Assembly: GCA_937868675.1 (NCBI GenBank)
Contig: CALMNJ010000100.1
Span: 1 to 13,113 of the forward strand
Direction of reading: 5' to 3'
Origin: an uncultured Bacteroidota bacterium
GTDB taxonomy: Bacteria > Bacteroidota > Bacteroidia > B-17B0 > Aurantibacillaceae
DNA: 13,113 nt
The first letter of the stretch is position 1. Each line of letters begins with the position of its first letter. Positions 1 to 7,899 of the stretch are shown here, one piece after another. Below the pieces are notes generated by a model that was given only the letters and a program-made list of their open reading frames with translations, was not told where the DNA came from and searched no databases. The translations under genes and the position numbers were made by a program.

Positions 1-1
1 T

Positions 2-274
2 TGGCACAGCGACAGCCTCATGTTTATTGGCAGCAAGGGTGTAACCTACGGCTGGCAAAAAACGCTGGACAATTACCTGAAAAGCTACCCCGACAAAGCC
101 ACCATGGGCACGCTTAAATTCACAATCATTAAATCCGAACAGCTTTCTGATAAGTGCATGTACATTATCGGCAAATGGGAACTGGCCCGCGAAAAGCCCG
201 TGGGAGGCCACTTTACCCTACTCTGGAAAAAGATAAATGAACGGTGGGTGATTGTAGCCGATCATACAAGTTAA
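2..274 (+). CDS. DUF4440/SnoaL-like (NTF2-fold) domain protein, 5' truncated
   Basis: The reading frame is open from the left edge of the window (WHSDSLMFIG...), so this is the C-terminal part of a longer protein; the internal ATG at 20 is probably not the true start. The last 90 residues end in the pattern GGHFTLLWKKINERWVIVAD followed by HTS and a TAA stop. That pattern is the closing beta-hairpin of DUF4440/SnoaL-like NTF2-fold domains, where a Gly-Gly-His-Phe strand is followed by a 'W.I..DH.S' strand. Such domains are small alpha+beta barrels, usually with no assigned substrate, and in Bacteroidota they are often secreted; the region that would hold a signal peptide lies outside the window. 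Family assignment is by motif recognition. No specific function can be given. Confidence 0.75.
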   Translation, partial: WHSDSLMFIGSKGVTYGWQKTLDNYLKSYPDKATMGTLKFTIIKSEQLSDKCMYIIGKWELAREKPVGGHFTLLWKKINERWVIVADHTS

Positions 275-278
275 ATGC

Positions 279-469
279 GCAGCATCTTGCGCCAGGGAAA
301 GTCGGGACGTCGCCGAGCGATTGCAGCGGCAGCTTGTGCGGCGGGTATACCGAACCCCGCGCCAGGGATGCGAAGGGTTTAGCTCTTTTTTGGCGATGCC
401 TCCTCTATCGTCAAAAAAAGCCGAAGCGATAGCGGAGCCCGTAGCAGCCCGGCCCGCAGGGAGGCGCCC
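279..469. repeat. GC-rich composite intergenic repeat
   Basis: This stretch holds no credible gene and is clearly richer in G+C than its surroundings. It contains two related units. Unit A starts with gcgccaggga at 289-298 and carries gccgagcgattgcagcgg at 312-329. Unit B starts with the same ten bases at 359-368 and carries gccgaagcgatagcgg at 420-435. Unit B is bracketed by gcgcc (359-363) and ggcgc (463-467), which are inverted. The whole segment lies between two copies of aaatgc (273-278 and 470-475). The unit B wording (gcgccagggatgcgaaggg, then agcggagcccgtagca and gcagggaggcgccc) resembles short GC-rich elements I recall recurring between genes in many Bacteroidota genomes. That is recollection, not a search result. 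It may act as a hairpin at mRNA ends or be a mobile REP-like sequence. Confidence 0.6.
385..420. other. Hairpin inside the GC-rich repeat
   Basis: The sequence c-tttttt-ggcgat at 385-397 pairs with atcgtc-aaaaaaa-g at 407-420 across a 9-base loop, with one G-T wobble and one unpaired A. The structure is nearly symmetric, so it would form in RNA from either strand. No T-run follows the stem on the plus strand, so it is not a textbook intrinsic terminator; the T-tract lies within the stem. It is the only part of the region that interrupts the GC-rich repeat wording and may be a separate insertion or a stabilising mRNA-end structure for the gene ending at 274. Confidence 0.5.
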
Positions 470-489
470 AAATGCTTAAAAAACAAAAC

Positions 490-705
490 ATGAAAGAAAT
501 ACCCCGCGGCCTCTACCGCCACTACAAAGGCAACATATACAACGTGTTGTTTACCGCCCGCCACAGCGAAACCGAAGAGCTGATGGTGGTGTACAAAGCG
601 ACCTATCAGCCCGAAGGACAAAATATTTGGGTACGGCCCGCGTTAATGTTTACCGAAACAGTGCAAGTAAACGGCAAAACAGTGCCCCGCTTTGAAAAGA
701 TGTAA
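490..705 (+). CDS. DUF1653 family protein
   Basis: A 71-residue protein from this start, consisting of one DUF1653 domain. The family pattern is readable throughout: G-L-Y-R-H-Y-K-G-N-x-Y-N-V, then A-R-H-S-E-T-E-E-L-M-V-V-Y, then W-V-R-P-A-L-M-F-x-E, ending with P-R-F-E-K-M. The domain is a small all-beta fold found as a stand-alone protein in many bacteria and has no established biochemical role. I chose the ATG at 490 because it follows an A-rich stretch (aaacaaaac) usual before Bacteroidota starts and directly begins the conserved domain. An in-frame ATG at 472 would add six residues (MLKKQN), but it touches the end of the GC-rich repeat. No signal peptide or membrane segment is present, so it is likely cytoplasmic. 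No clear promoter is visible upstream. Confidence 0.88.
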   Translation: MKEIPRGLYRHYKGNIYNVLFTARHSETEELMVVYKATYQPEGQNIWVRPALMFTETVQVNGKTVPRFEKM

Positions 706-792
706 CTTAAACGGGCCTTGTTACGTCTTATGTTCAGGCTGTTAAAAATACCGAAAGGCAGGGCATTAAATAGCTGAATTTTAAGATTTTAC

Positions 793-800
793 TATCTTTG
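793..800 (+). promoter_or_regulatory. Bacteroidota-type -7 promoter element for uppS
   Basis: TATCTTTG matches the Bacteroidota primary sigma factor -7 consensus TAnnTTTG at every fixed position. It ends 14 bases before the uppS ATG, which implies a very short leader. No clear TTG (-33) element sits about 20 bases upstream, so the call rests on the -7 box and its position. It would serve uppS and probably bamA. Confidence 0.6.
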
Positions 801-814
801 CCACTCTTGAAAAA

Positions 815-1561
815 ATGGATTTAAAACACTCCATCAATAAAACTACTGTGCCGCAGCATGTGGCCATTATTATGGATGGCAATGGCCGCTGGGCTAAAAA
901 GCAGGGTGAAGACCGTATTTTTGGGCACTACGAGGGCGTGAATTCGGTGCGCGAAATTGTGGAGGCCTGCGGCGAGATCGGTGTAAAATACCTAACCCTT
1001 TATGCTTTTAGTACCGAAAACTGGAATCGCCCCAAGGATGAAGTGGATGCCTTGATGGAGCTACTGGTATCTACCATCAGTATGGAAACCGAAAATCTGC
1101 ATAAAAAAGGTGTTAGGCTACAGGTAATTGGCGATGTGAAAAGTCTGCCGGCCTCGTGCCAGCAGGAACTGCAGGAATCCATGAACAAAACTGCCGCAAA
1201 CACCACGGTAACACTGATACTGGCCCTTAGCTACTCGAGCAAATGGGAAATTACCGATGCGGTGAAAAAAATAGCCCGCGAAGTAAAAGAAGGCCGCCTG
1301 AGCCCCGACAATATTAGCTCACGACTTATTGAGGCCAACCTTAACACCGGCAATTACCCCGATCCGGAGCTGATGATACGCACCAGCGGCGAACACCGTA
1401 TCAGCAACTTTTTGCTTTGGCAGCTTGCTTATGCCGAGTTTTACTTTACCGAAGTGCTTTGGCCCGATTTCAGAAAAGAAGAATTTTTTAAAGCCATAAT
1501 AGCTTATCAAAACCGCGAGCGCCGCTTTGGCATGACCAGCGAGCAGGTAGCCACCAATTAA
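815..1561 (+). CDS. uppS: Isoprenyl transferase (di-trans,poly-cis-undecaprenyl-diphosphate synthase)
   Basis: This enzyme condenses farnesyl diphosphate with isopentenyl diphosphate units, in cis, to make undecaprenyl diphosphate, the lipid carrier for peptidoglycan and surface glycans. It acts in the cytoplasm at the membrane face. The 248-residue length is normal. The family signatures are all present: HVAIIMDGNGRWAK at residues 15-28 with the catalytic/Mg-binding Asp21, the YAFSTENWNRP motif, the pyrophosphate-binding RTSGEHR block (Arg189 and Arg195) and Glu208 in AYAEFYFTEVLWPDF, equivalent to E. coli Glu213. The LALSYSSKWEIT stretch is the usual family variant in this phylum. The ATG follows an A-rich stretch and a good -7 box. 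The stop lies only five bases before the bamA start, so the two are almost certainly co-transcribed. Confidence 0.97.
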   Translation: MDLKHSINKTTVPQHVAIIMDGNGRWAKKQGEDRIFGHYEGVNSVREIVEACGEIGVKYLTLYAFSTENWNRPKDEVDALMELLVSTISMETENLHKKGVRLQVIGDVKSLPASCQQELQESMNKTAANTTVTLILALSYSSKWEITDAVKKIAREVKEGRLSPDNISSRLIEANLNTGNYPDPELMIRTSGEHRISNFLLWQLAYAEFYFTEVLWPDFRKEEFFKAIIAYQNRERRFGMTSEQVATN

Positions 1562-1566
1562 GCCCT

Positions 1567-4155
1567 ATGAAGAGACTGTGTTTTTTATTGCTCTTGTTTG
1601 CGTGTGTTGGCCAGGTGTTTGCACAGGGTGCCGATAGTCTTTTTTTAGAACAGGCGCGGCTTAAGAAAAAATACCGCATTGCAGGCATTAAAATTACCGG
1701 TGCCGATAATTCCGACAAAAACGCACTGAGTTTATTATCCGGCCTGAGCATTGGCGACGAAATTACGGTGCCCGGCGACAAGCTGCAGGATGCCATTAAA
1801 AAACTTTGGAAACAGGGGCTTTTTGAGAACATTGAAATTTTGAAAGAAAAAGAAGTTGGCAATGAGCTTTATCTTGTATTAAATGTTACAGAACGCCCAA
1901 GGCTTACCAGGTTTTCTTTTAAAGGTGATGTGCGGCGGGGCGAGGCAGACGACATACGCGGTAAAATAAAACTAATGCAGGAGCGTGTGCTTACCGACTA
2001 TCTGGTGGGCACCATTAAAAACTCTGTTAAAGATTATTACCTCGACAAAGGGTTTTATTTTGCAAAAATAGATGTGGTGCAAACAAAAGACACCACCGCC
2101 AAAACACCGCACGCTACACTGACCATTAAAGTAAAAAAGGGTCGCAAGGTACGCATACAGGACGTGGAAATTGAGGGCAACACGGTGTTTAAAGACTGGC
2201 AGCTGCGCCGCAAGCTTGAGGACAGCAAGCGCTTTCGCTGGTACAATCCTTTTAACTCAGGAAAATACCTGGAGGATAATCTGAAAAAGGATTTGCCTGC
2301 CATTCCGGAAAAATACTACACCAAAGGATACCGCGATGCCCGCGTGGTGAAGGACAGTGTTTATTTTGTTACGGACAACCGGGTAAACGTACGCATCAAA
2401 ATTGACGAAGGCCACAAATATTACTTTGGTAAGTTTAACTGGTTTGGCAACACCAAATACCGCAGCGGGCAGCTCGATACTATTTTAAATATTCACCCAG
2501 GCGACGTTTACGATCAAAGTAAGCTGGAGCAAAAACTGTTCATGAACCCCAATGGATTTGATGTGTCGAGCCTTTATCTTGACGATGGATATCTTTTCTT
2601 TCAGGTAAACCAGCAGGAAAGCAGTGTACACAACGACACCATTGATTTTGATATTTTGATGTACGAGGGCAAGCAGGCCACCATTAACAAGGTAACAGTA
2701 AAGGGCAACGACAAAACCAACGATCACGTTATTTTCAGAGAAATATACACCCGCCCGGGCCAGCTGTTCCGTCGCAGCGACATTATACGCACCAACCGCC
2801 AGCTGGCGCAGCTGGGGTATTTTGATCCGGAAAAACTAAATGTAACACCAACGCCCAATCCCGCTGACGGAACCGTGGATATTGAATACACGGTTGAGGA
2901 AAAACCAAGCGACCAGATTGAGCTGAGCGGTGGCTGGGGCGGACGATCGTATTACACCAACGGCACACAGGCCGGGCTCGGGGTAATTGGAACGCTGGGC
3001 CTTACCTTCAACAACTTCTCGGCAAAAAATGTGTTCAAAAAAGGAGCCTGGCGCCCGCTGCCCAGCGGCGATGGTCAGCGCCTGAGCCTTCGCGCGCAAA
3101 CCAACGGCATTTATTATCAATCGTACAACTTCTCATTTACCGAACCCTGGCTGGGTGGTAAAAAACCCAACTCACTCACGGTTTCGGCATTTCACTCGCT
3201 GTTTAACTCGACCGGTGCCTCCAAATACATTAACACCGATCAGGGTAAAATCATTAACCCCAGCCGCTCAAGCATGAGCATTTGGGGTGGCTCGGCTGGT
3301 CTTGGCCGCCGGCTTAAATGGCCCGACAATTACTTTAATATGTATACCAACGTAAGCTACAACCATTACGACTTAATAAACTACAACGTGTTTGGGTTTG
3401 GCAACGGGCTTGCAAACGATCTGAACTTTGGCATCAACGTTTCGCGCAATTCAGTTGATGCACCCATTTTCCCAAAACAGGGATCCAATTTTGTTTTCAG
3501 CGCTCAGCTTACACCACCTTATTCATTATTTAACGGGAAGAACTATGAGAATTTAAGTCTGCAGGAGCGCTACCGCTTTATCGAATACCAGAAATATAAA
3601 CTTACAGCCGAGTGGTTTACACAGCTTACACACAAAAAAGCCGCCGAAGGTAAAGAAGCCCGCAACCTGGTGTTGCGTACCAAAGTGGGTTACGGCTTTC
3701 TGGGATACTACAACAACAAAGTTGGCTACTCTCCATTCGAGCGGTTTTATATGGGTGGCAGCGGCATCAGTGGTTTCCAGAATTTTGTGGCGCGCGAAAT
3801 TATTGCGCTTCGCGGATACAAAGACAACACGGTGTCATCGAGCCAGGGCGACCCCATTTGTGCGCGTTACACAATGGAACTTCGCTACCCGGTAAGCCTT
3901 AACCCTCAGGCCACCATTTTTATTCTTGGCTTTGCCGAAGCCGGCAATACCTGGTCAACCTTCAAACAGTTTAATCCGTTTCAGGTAAAACGCAGTGCTG
4001 GCCTGGGACTTCGGGTGTTTTTACCCATGTTTGGCCTGCTCGGTATTGACTATGGCTGGGGCTTTGACAAAGTTCCCAACAACACAGATCCAAGTAATGG
4101 CAGCGGACACGGACAGTTTCATTTTACCATTGGCGGCACACTGGGAGAGCTGTAA
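1567..4155 (+). CDS. bamA: Outer membrane protein assembly factor BamA (Omp85 family)
   Basis: BamA is the central, essential subunit of the outer-membrane machine that folds and inserts beta-barrel proteins. The 862-residue product starts with a signal peptide (MKRLCFLLLLFACVGQVFAQ, likely cut before Gln20 or close by). A periplasmic region of POTRA repeats runs from about 33 to 448; GFYFAKIDV and KGYRDARVV are typical POTRA motifs. The 16-strand barrel spans about 450-862, starting near SGGWGG at 454. The conserved loop-6 motif is present as LRGY (Arg749-Gly750-Tyr751), followed by MELRYP. The C-terminal beta-signal appears as GHGQFHFTIG, followed by a short tail GTLGEL, so the chain does not end on the usual aromatic residue. 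The gene starts five bases after uppS, and genes for two Skp-like chaperones follow, a coherent envelope cluster common in Bacteroidota. Confidence 0.97.
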   Translation: MKRLCFLLLLFACVGQVFAQGADSLFLEQARLKKKYRIAGIKITGADNSDKNALSLLSGLSIGDEITVPGDKLQDAIKKLWKQGLFENIEILKEKEVGNELYLVLNVTERPRLTRFSFKGDVRRGEADDIRGKIKLMQERVLTDYLVGTIKNSVKDYYLDKGFYFAKIDVVQTKDTTAKTPHATLTIKVKKGRKVRIQDVEIEGNTVFKDWQLRRKLEDSKRFRWYNPFNSGKYLEDNLKKDLPAIPEKYYTKGYRDARVVKDSVYFVTDNRVNVRIKIDEGHKYYFGKFNWFGNTKYRSGQLDTILNIHPGDVYDQSKLEQKLFMNPNGFDVSSLYLDDGYLFFQVNQQESSVHNDTIDFDILMYEGKQATINKVTVKGNDKTNDHVIFREIYTRPGQLFRRSDIIRTNRQLAQLGYFDPEKLNVTPTPNPADGTVDIEYTVEEKPSDQIELSGGWGGRSYYTNGTQAGLGVIGTLGLTFNNFSAKNVFKKGAWRPLPSGDGQRLSLRAQTNGIYYQSYNFSFTEPWLGGKKPNSLTVSAFHSLFNSTGASKYINTDQGKIINPSRSSMSIWGGSAGLGRRLKWPDNYFNMYTNVSYNHYDLINYNVFGFGNGLANDLNFGINVSRNSVDAPIFPKQGSNFVFSAQLTPPYSLFNGKNYENLSLQERYRFIEYQKYKLTAEWFTQLTHKKAAEGKEARNLVLRTKVGYGFLGYYNNKVGYSPFERFYMGGSGISGFQNFVAREIIALRGYKDNTVSSSQGDPICARYTMELRYPVSLNPQATIFILGFAEAGNTWSTFKQFNPFQVKRSAGLGLRVFLPMFGLLGIDYGWGFDKVPNNTDPSNGSGHGQFHFTIGGTLGEL

Positions 4156-4161
4156 CAAAAT

Positions 4162-4188
4162 TTGTTAATTTTATGATAAATTCCTTTG
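4162..4188 (+). promoter_or_regulatory. Possible promoter for the first ompH-like gene
   Basis: A TTG (4162-4164) followed after 16 bases by TTCCTTTG (4181-4188) approximates the Bacteroidota TTG...TAnnTTTG promoter, with one mismatch in the -7 box and a slightly short spacer. It would start a transcript about 30 bases before the ATG at 4224, inside the short bamA-ompH gap. The chaperones could thus be expressed beyond the level given by read-through from uppS-bamA. Confidence 0.4.
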
Positions 4189-4223
4189 CGGCACGTTTTA
4201 TGCCTGACACAAATCAAACAACC

Positions 4224-4754
4224 ATGAAAAAGATTTTTTTGTCCTGCGCACTCTTACTCTTAATTAGCGGCTCTATTATTGCCCAAACTTCGGGTGCTGC
4301 AAAATTCGGATATGTTGACACAGATTACATTCTTAGCCAGATACCCGAGTACAAAGCAGCTCAAAGCGAACTCGACAAAACAAGCATTCAGTGGCAAAAA
4401 GAAATTGACTCCAAGTTTGCCGAAGTAGATAAGCTGTACAAGGCTTACCAGGCCGATGCCATACTTCTTACCGACGACATGAAGAAAAAGCGCGAGAACG
4501 AAATCATCAACAAGGAAAAAGAAGCGAAAGATTTGCAAAAACAGCGCTTTGGGGTTGACGGGGAGCTTTTTAAAAAACGTCAGGAGCTTGTAAAGCCAAT
4601 ACAGGACAAGGTTTACAACGCTATTAAAGCCGTGGCCGAGAAAAACGCTCTGGGTTTCGTCCTCGATAAAAGCGGCCAGGTTTCAATTCTTTACGCCAAC
4701 GCCAAGTACGACAAAAGTGACGACGTATTAGTTTACCTTGGATATAAAAAGTAA
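4224..4754 (+). CDS. OmpH/Skp-family periplasmic chaperone (first copy)
   Basis: A 176-residue exported protein. The signal peptide is MKKIFLSCALLLLISGSIIA followed by Gln. The mature part begins with KFGYVDTDYILSQIPEY, the N-terminal strand-plus-helix signature of the OmpH/Skp family (Pfam OmpH). A long Lys/Glu/Gln-rich region (about residues 45-125) is predicted to form the coiled-coil tentacles. The closing part (AVAEKNALGFVLDKSGQVSILYA) is the C-terminal strand pair of the body domain. Family members are trimeric holdases for unfolded outer-membrane proteins travelling to BamA, which fits the position 68 bases after bamA. I chose the ATG at 4224 because the signal peptide starts there. 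An in-frame ATG at 4173 would put 17 extra residues (MINSFAARFMPDTNQTT) before it. Confidence 0.93.
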   Translation: MKKIFLSCALLLLISGSIIAQTSGAAKFGYVDTDYILSQIPEYKAAQSELDKTSIQWQKEIDSKFAEVDKLYKAYQADAILLTDDMKKKRENEIINKEKEAKDLQKQRFGVDGELFKKRQELVKPIQDKVYNAIKAVAEKNALGFVLDKSGQVSILYANAKYDKSDDVLVYLGYKK

Positions 4755-4790
4755 ATTTGGGGCCTTATTAAAATTTTGAATACAAAAACC

Positions 4791-5408
4791 ATGAAAACCA
4801 TTTTCAAGAAAGTGTTGATTGCCACTGCAACAATTGGTTGTTTTGGCTTCGCACAGGCGCAAAAAATTGCCCACCTTAGTTTCGATTCGCTTATCAGCCT
4901 GATGCCTGAAACAAAAATTGCCACCGAGGCTGCACAAACATATCTTAAAGGCCTTGAACAAGAGCTTGTTGCTATGCAAACCGAGCTTGAAGGAAAGTTT
5001 AAAGACTACCAGGATAAAGCCCCAACCATGAGCGACCTTGTTAAACAGGCCCGCGAAGCCGAACTGCAGCGCCTTCAAAATAATATTCAGGAGTTTCAAC
5101 GCCAGGCCGAGATTGATTACAAGCGCAAGCAGGCCGATCTTACCAGCCCCATTATCGAAAAAGCAAAAAAAGGAATTGAAGCCGTTGCAAAAGAAGGTGG
5201 TTATAAATATGTGCTCGACACAAGCCCCGAAAGAACACAGGTTTTGTTCAACGAATCGTCTGACGACATCCTGATGTCAGTTAAAAAGAAACTTGACACC
5301 ATGCCGGCGGCAGTGATTCCAGGTGTGGCACCTCCTGGCACCGGTGGTATTAAACCTCCGCCACCCTCAAATAAACCCGCTGGCAATAACAAACCGGCCG
5401 GTAAATAA
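4791..5408 (+). CDS. OmpH/Skp-family periplasmic chaperone (second copy) with Pro/Gly-rich tail
   Basis: A 205-residue exported protein, paralogous to its upstream neighbour. A signal peptide (MKTIFKKVLIATATIGCFGFAQA) is followed by QKIAHLSFDSLISLMPETK, which matches the OmpH N-terminal signature. A long Gln/Glu/Lys-rich helix region, probably coiled coil, spans about residues 45-125, and EGGYKYVLDTS with VLF forms the C-terminal strands. From residue about 171 it carries a 35-residue tail rich in Pro, Gly, Lys and Asn (motifs VAPPGTGG, KPPPPSNKPAG) that the first copy lacks. This tail looks disordered and could reach another envelope component or peptidoglycan, which is inference. An in-frame TTG at 4776 is less likely than the ATG at 4791, which follows an A-rich stretch and starts the signal peptide. 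The gap to the first copy is 36 bases without a good promoter, and a strong terminator follows. Confidence 0.93.
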   Translation: MKTIFKKVLIATATIGCFGFAQAQKIAHLSFDSLISLMPETKIATEAAQTYLKGLEQELVAMQTELEGKFKDYQDKAPTMSDLVKQAREAELQRLQNNIQEFQRQAEIDYKRKQADLTSPIIEKAKKGIEAVAKEGGYKYVLDTSPERTQVLFNESSDDILMSVKKKLDTMPAAVIPGVAPPGTGGIKPPPPSNKPAGNNKPAGK

Positions 5409-5418
5409 TACAGGATTT

Positions 5419-5435
5419 TTGGCAATAAATGCCAA
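5419..5435 (+). other. Small perfect hairpin upstream of the terminator
   Basis: ttggca (5419-5424) pairs perfectly with tgccaa (5430-5435) around a 5-base ataaa loop. It lies between the second ompH-like stop codon and the intrinsic terminator at 5446-5474. It has no T-run of its own and may only stabilise the 3' end of the transcript. Confidence 0.4.
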
Positions 5436-5445
5436 TTCCCATAAA

Positions 5446-5474
5446 GGCTGAAATTTTTTTCAGTCTTTTTTTTT
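5446..5474 (+). terminator. Rho-independent terminator of the uppS-bamA-ompH cluster
   Basis: ggctgaaa (5446-5453) pairs with tttcagtc (5458-5465), with one G-T wobble, around a tttt loop, and is followed directly by nine T residues (5466-5474). The AAA before the stem can extend pairing into the T-run. This is a textbook intrinsic terminator facing the plus strand, ending the envelope cluster 20 bases before the cysS ATG. Confidence 0.88.
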
Positions 5475-5486
5475 GCCGTAATTTAC
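5468..5486 (+). promoter_or_regulatory. Possible cysS promoter overlapping the terminator T-run
   Basis: Only 19 bases separate the terminator T-run from the cysS ATG at 5494, so any cysS promoter must overlap the terminator. Two near matches to TAnnTTTG exist: TTTTTTTG at 5468-5475 (one mismatch) and TAATTTAC at 5479-5486 (two mismatches). No convincing TTG sits at the expected upstream distance. Alternatively, cysS may depend on partial read-through. Confidence 0.3.
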
Positions 5487-5493
5487 GTTCCTT

Positions 5494-6956
<1,463 letters not shown>

Positions 6957-6957
<1 letters not shown>

Positions 6958-7811
6958 TGAAAAAACGTTTTGATATCGTCACGCTTTCGTTTGCGGCACT
7001 GCTTATCGCCAGTGTCCTGTGCTTTATGAGTTGCGGCTCCCCTGCACCGGCAACAAAATCAGACGACGACAAGCCTGCCAAACAAATACGTATTGCTCCG
7101 ATGATTGATTATACCGTGAAGGAAAAATACCCTCACGACATCACTTTGTTTACCGAGGGCTTTTTGTTTCACAACAAGCAGCTTTTCGAAAGCACCGGAT
7201 CACCGCAAAACCTGCCACAAACACGTTCACTTTTTGGTCCGCTTGATCTGAAAACCGGAAAACTGGACATAAAGGGCGAACTCGATCGCAATACTTATTT
7301 TGGTGAGGGAATTGTTTTTATAAATAACTACATGTACCAGCTTACCTACACTAATCAGGTAGGATTTATTTATGATGCCAAAACCTTTGAGCGCCGCGGT
7401 CAGTTCAACTATGCAAACCGCGAGGGCTGGGGCCTTACTACCGATGGTAAGAGTATTATTATGAGCGACGGCACAAACATGATTTCTTATCTTGACCCAG
7501 GCAACTTTTCAGTCACAAAAACAATCAGCGTCACCGAAAACGGCTTTGCCCTCGACTATATTAATGAGCTGGAGTACATAAAAGGTTTTATTTACGCCAA
7601 TGTGTGGATGACCAATTTTGTGGTAAAAATTGATCCCTCTACGGGCGAAGTAGTTGGAAAGCTCGACCTCGTTGATCTTTACAACGAGTGCCGCAAAGAC
7701 ACCCAAACCCTTTCAGAAACAAACGGCATTGCTTACGATTCCATCAGCGACAAAATTCTTGTAACCGGCAAACTGTGGCCCAGGATTTACGAGATCGCGT
7801 TTCCGCATTAA
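6957..7811 (+). CDS. Glutaminyl-peptide cyclotransferase family lipoprotein
   Basis: The 284-residue product begins with a lipoprotein-type signal, ending in a Leu-Cys-Phe-Met-Ser stretch before Cys26-Gly27, so it is probably lipid-anchored in the cell envelope. The mature part matches the plant/bacterial glutamine cyclotransferase family (Pfam Glu_cyclase_2, a five-bladed beta-propeller). Recognised motifs are YPHDITLFTEGFLF with Glu67, FGEGIVFINNYMYQLTY, REGWGLTTDGK followed by a MSDGT segment, NELEYIKGFIYANVW, and LSETNGIAYD with VTGKLWPRIYEI near the end. Family enzymes convert N-terminal glutamine of peptides to pyroglutamate, releasing ammonia. The start overlaps the cysS stop by one base, so it is probably translated by coupling, although the pathway link to CysS is unclear. 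A hairpin between this gene and the convergent gene may end the transcript. Confidence 0.93.
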
Positions 7812-7860
7812 CAGAGGCGCCGGGGTCCCATTTCGATTCGGGTTTTTAAGCCTCTGCCTT
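7812..7860. terminator. Possible bidirectional terminator between convergent genes
   Basis: cagaggc (7812-7818) pairs with gcctctg (7850-7856) across a 31-base loop, followed by a short cctttt on the plus strand. It begins directly after the cyclotransferase stop and lies between convergent genes, where a shared terminator is expected. The loop is long and the T-run weak, so the call is tentative. Confidence 0.45.
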
Positions 7861-7899
7861 TTAATCTTCTTCAATTACGCAAGGCCAAAAATTATTCTC

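Noticed and set aside
4173..4223. Upstream ATG for the first ompH-like gene
   Set aside because: It would place 17 polar residues before a clear signal peptide; the ATG at 4224 fits export better.
4776..4790. TTG start for the second ompH-like gene
   Set aside because: The ATG at 4791 directly starts the signal peptide and follows an A-rich stretch.
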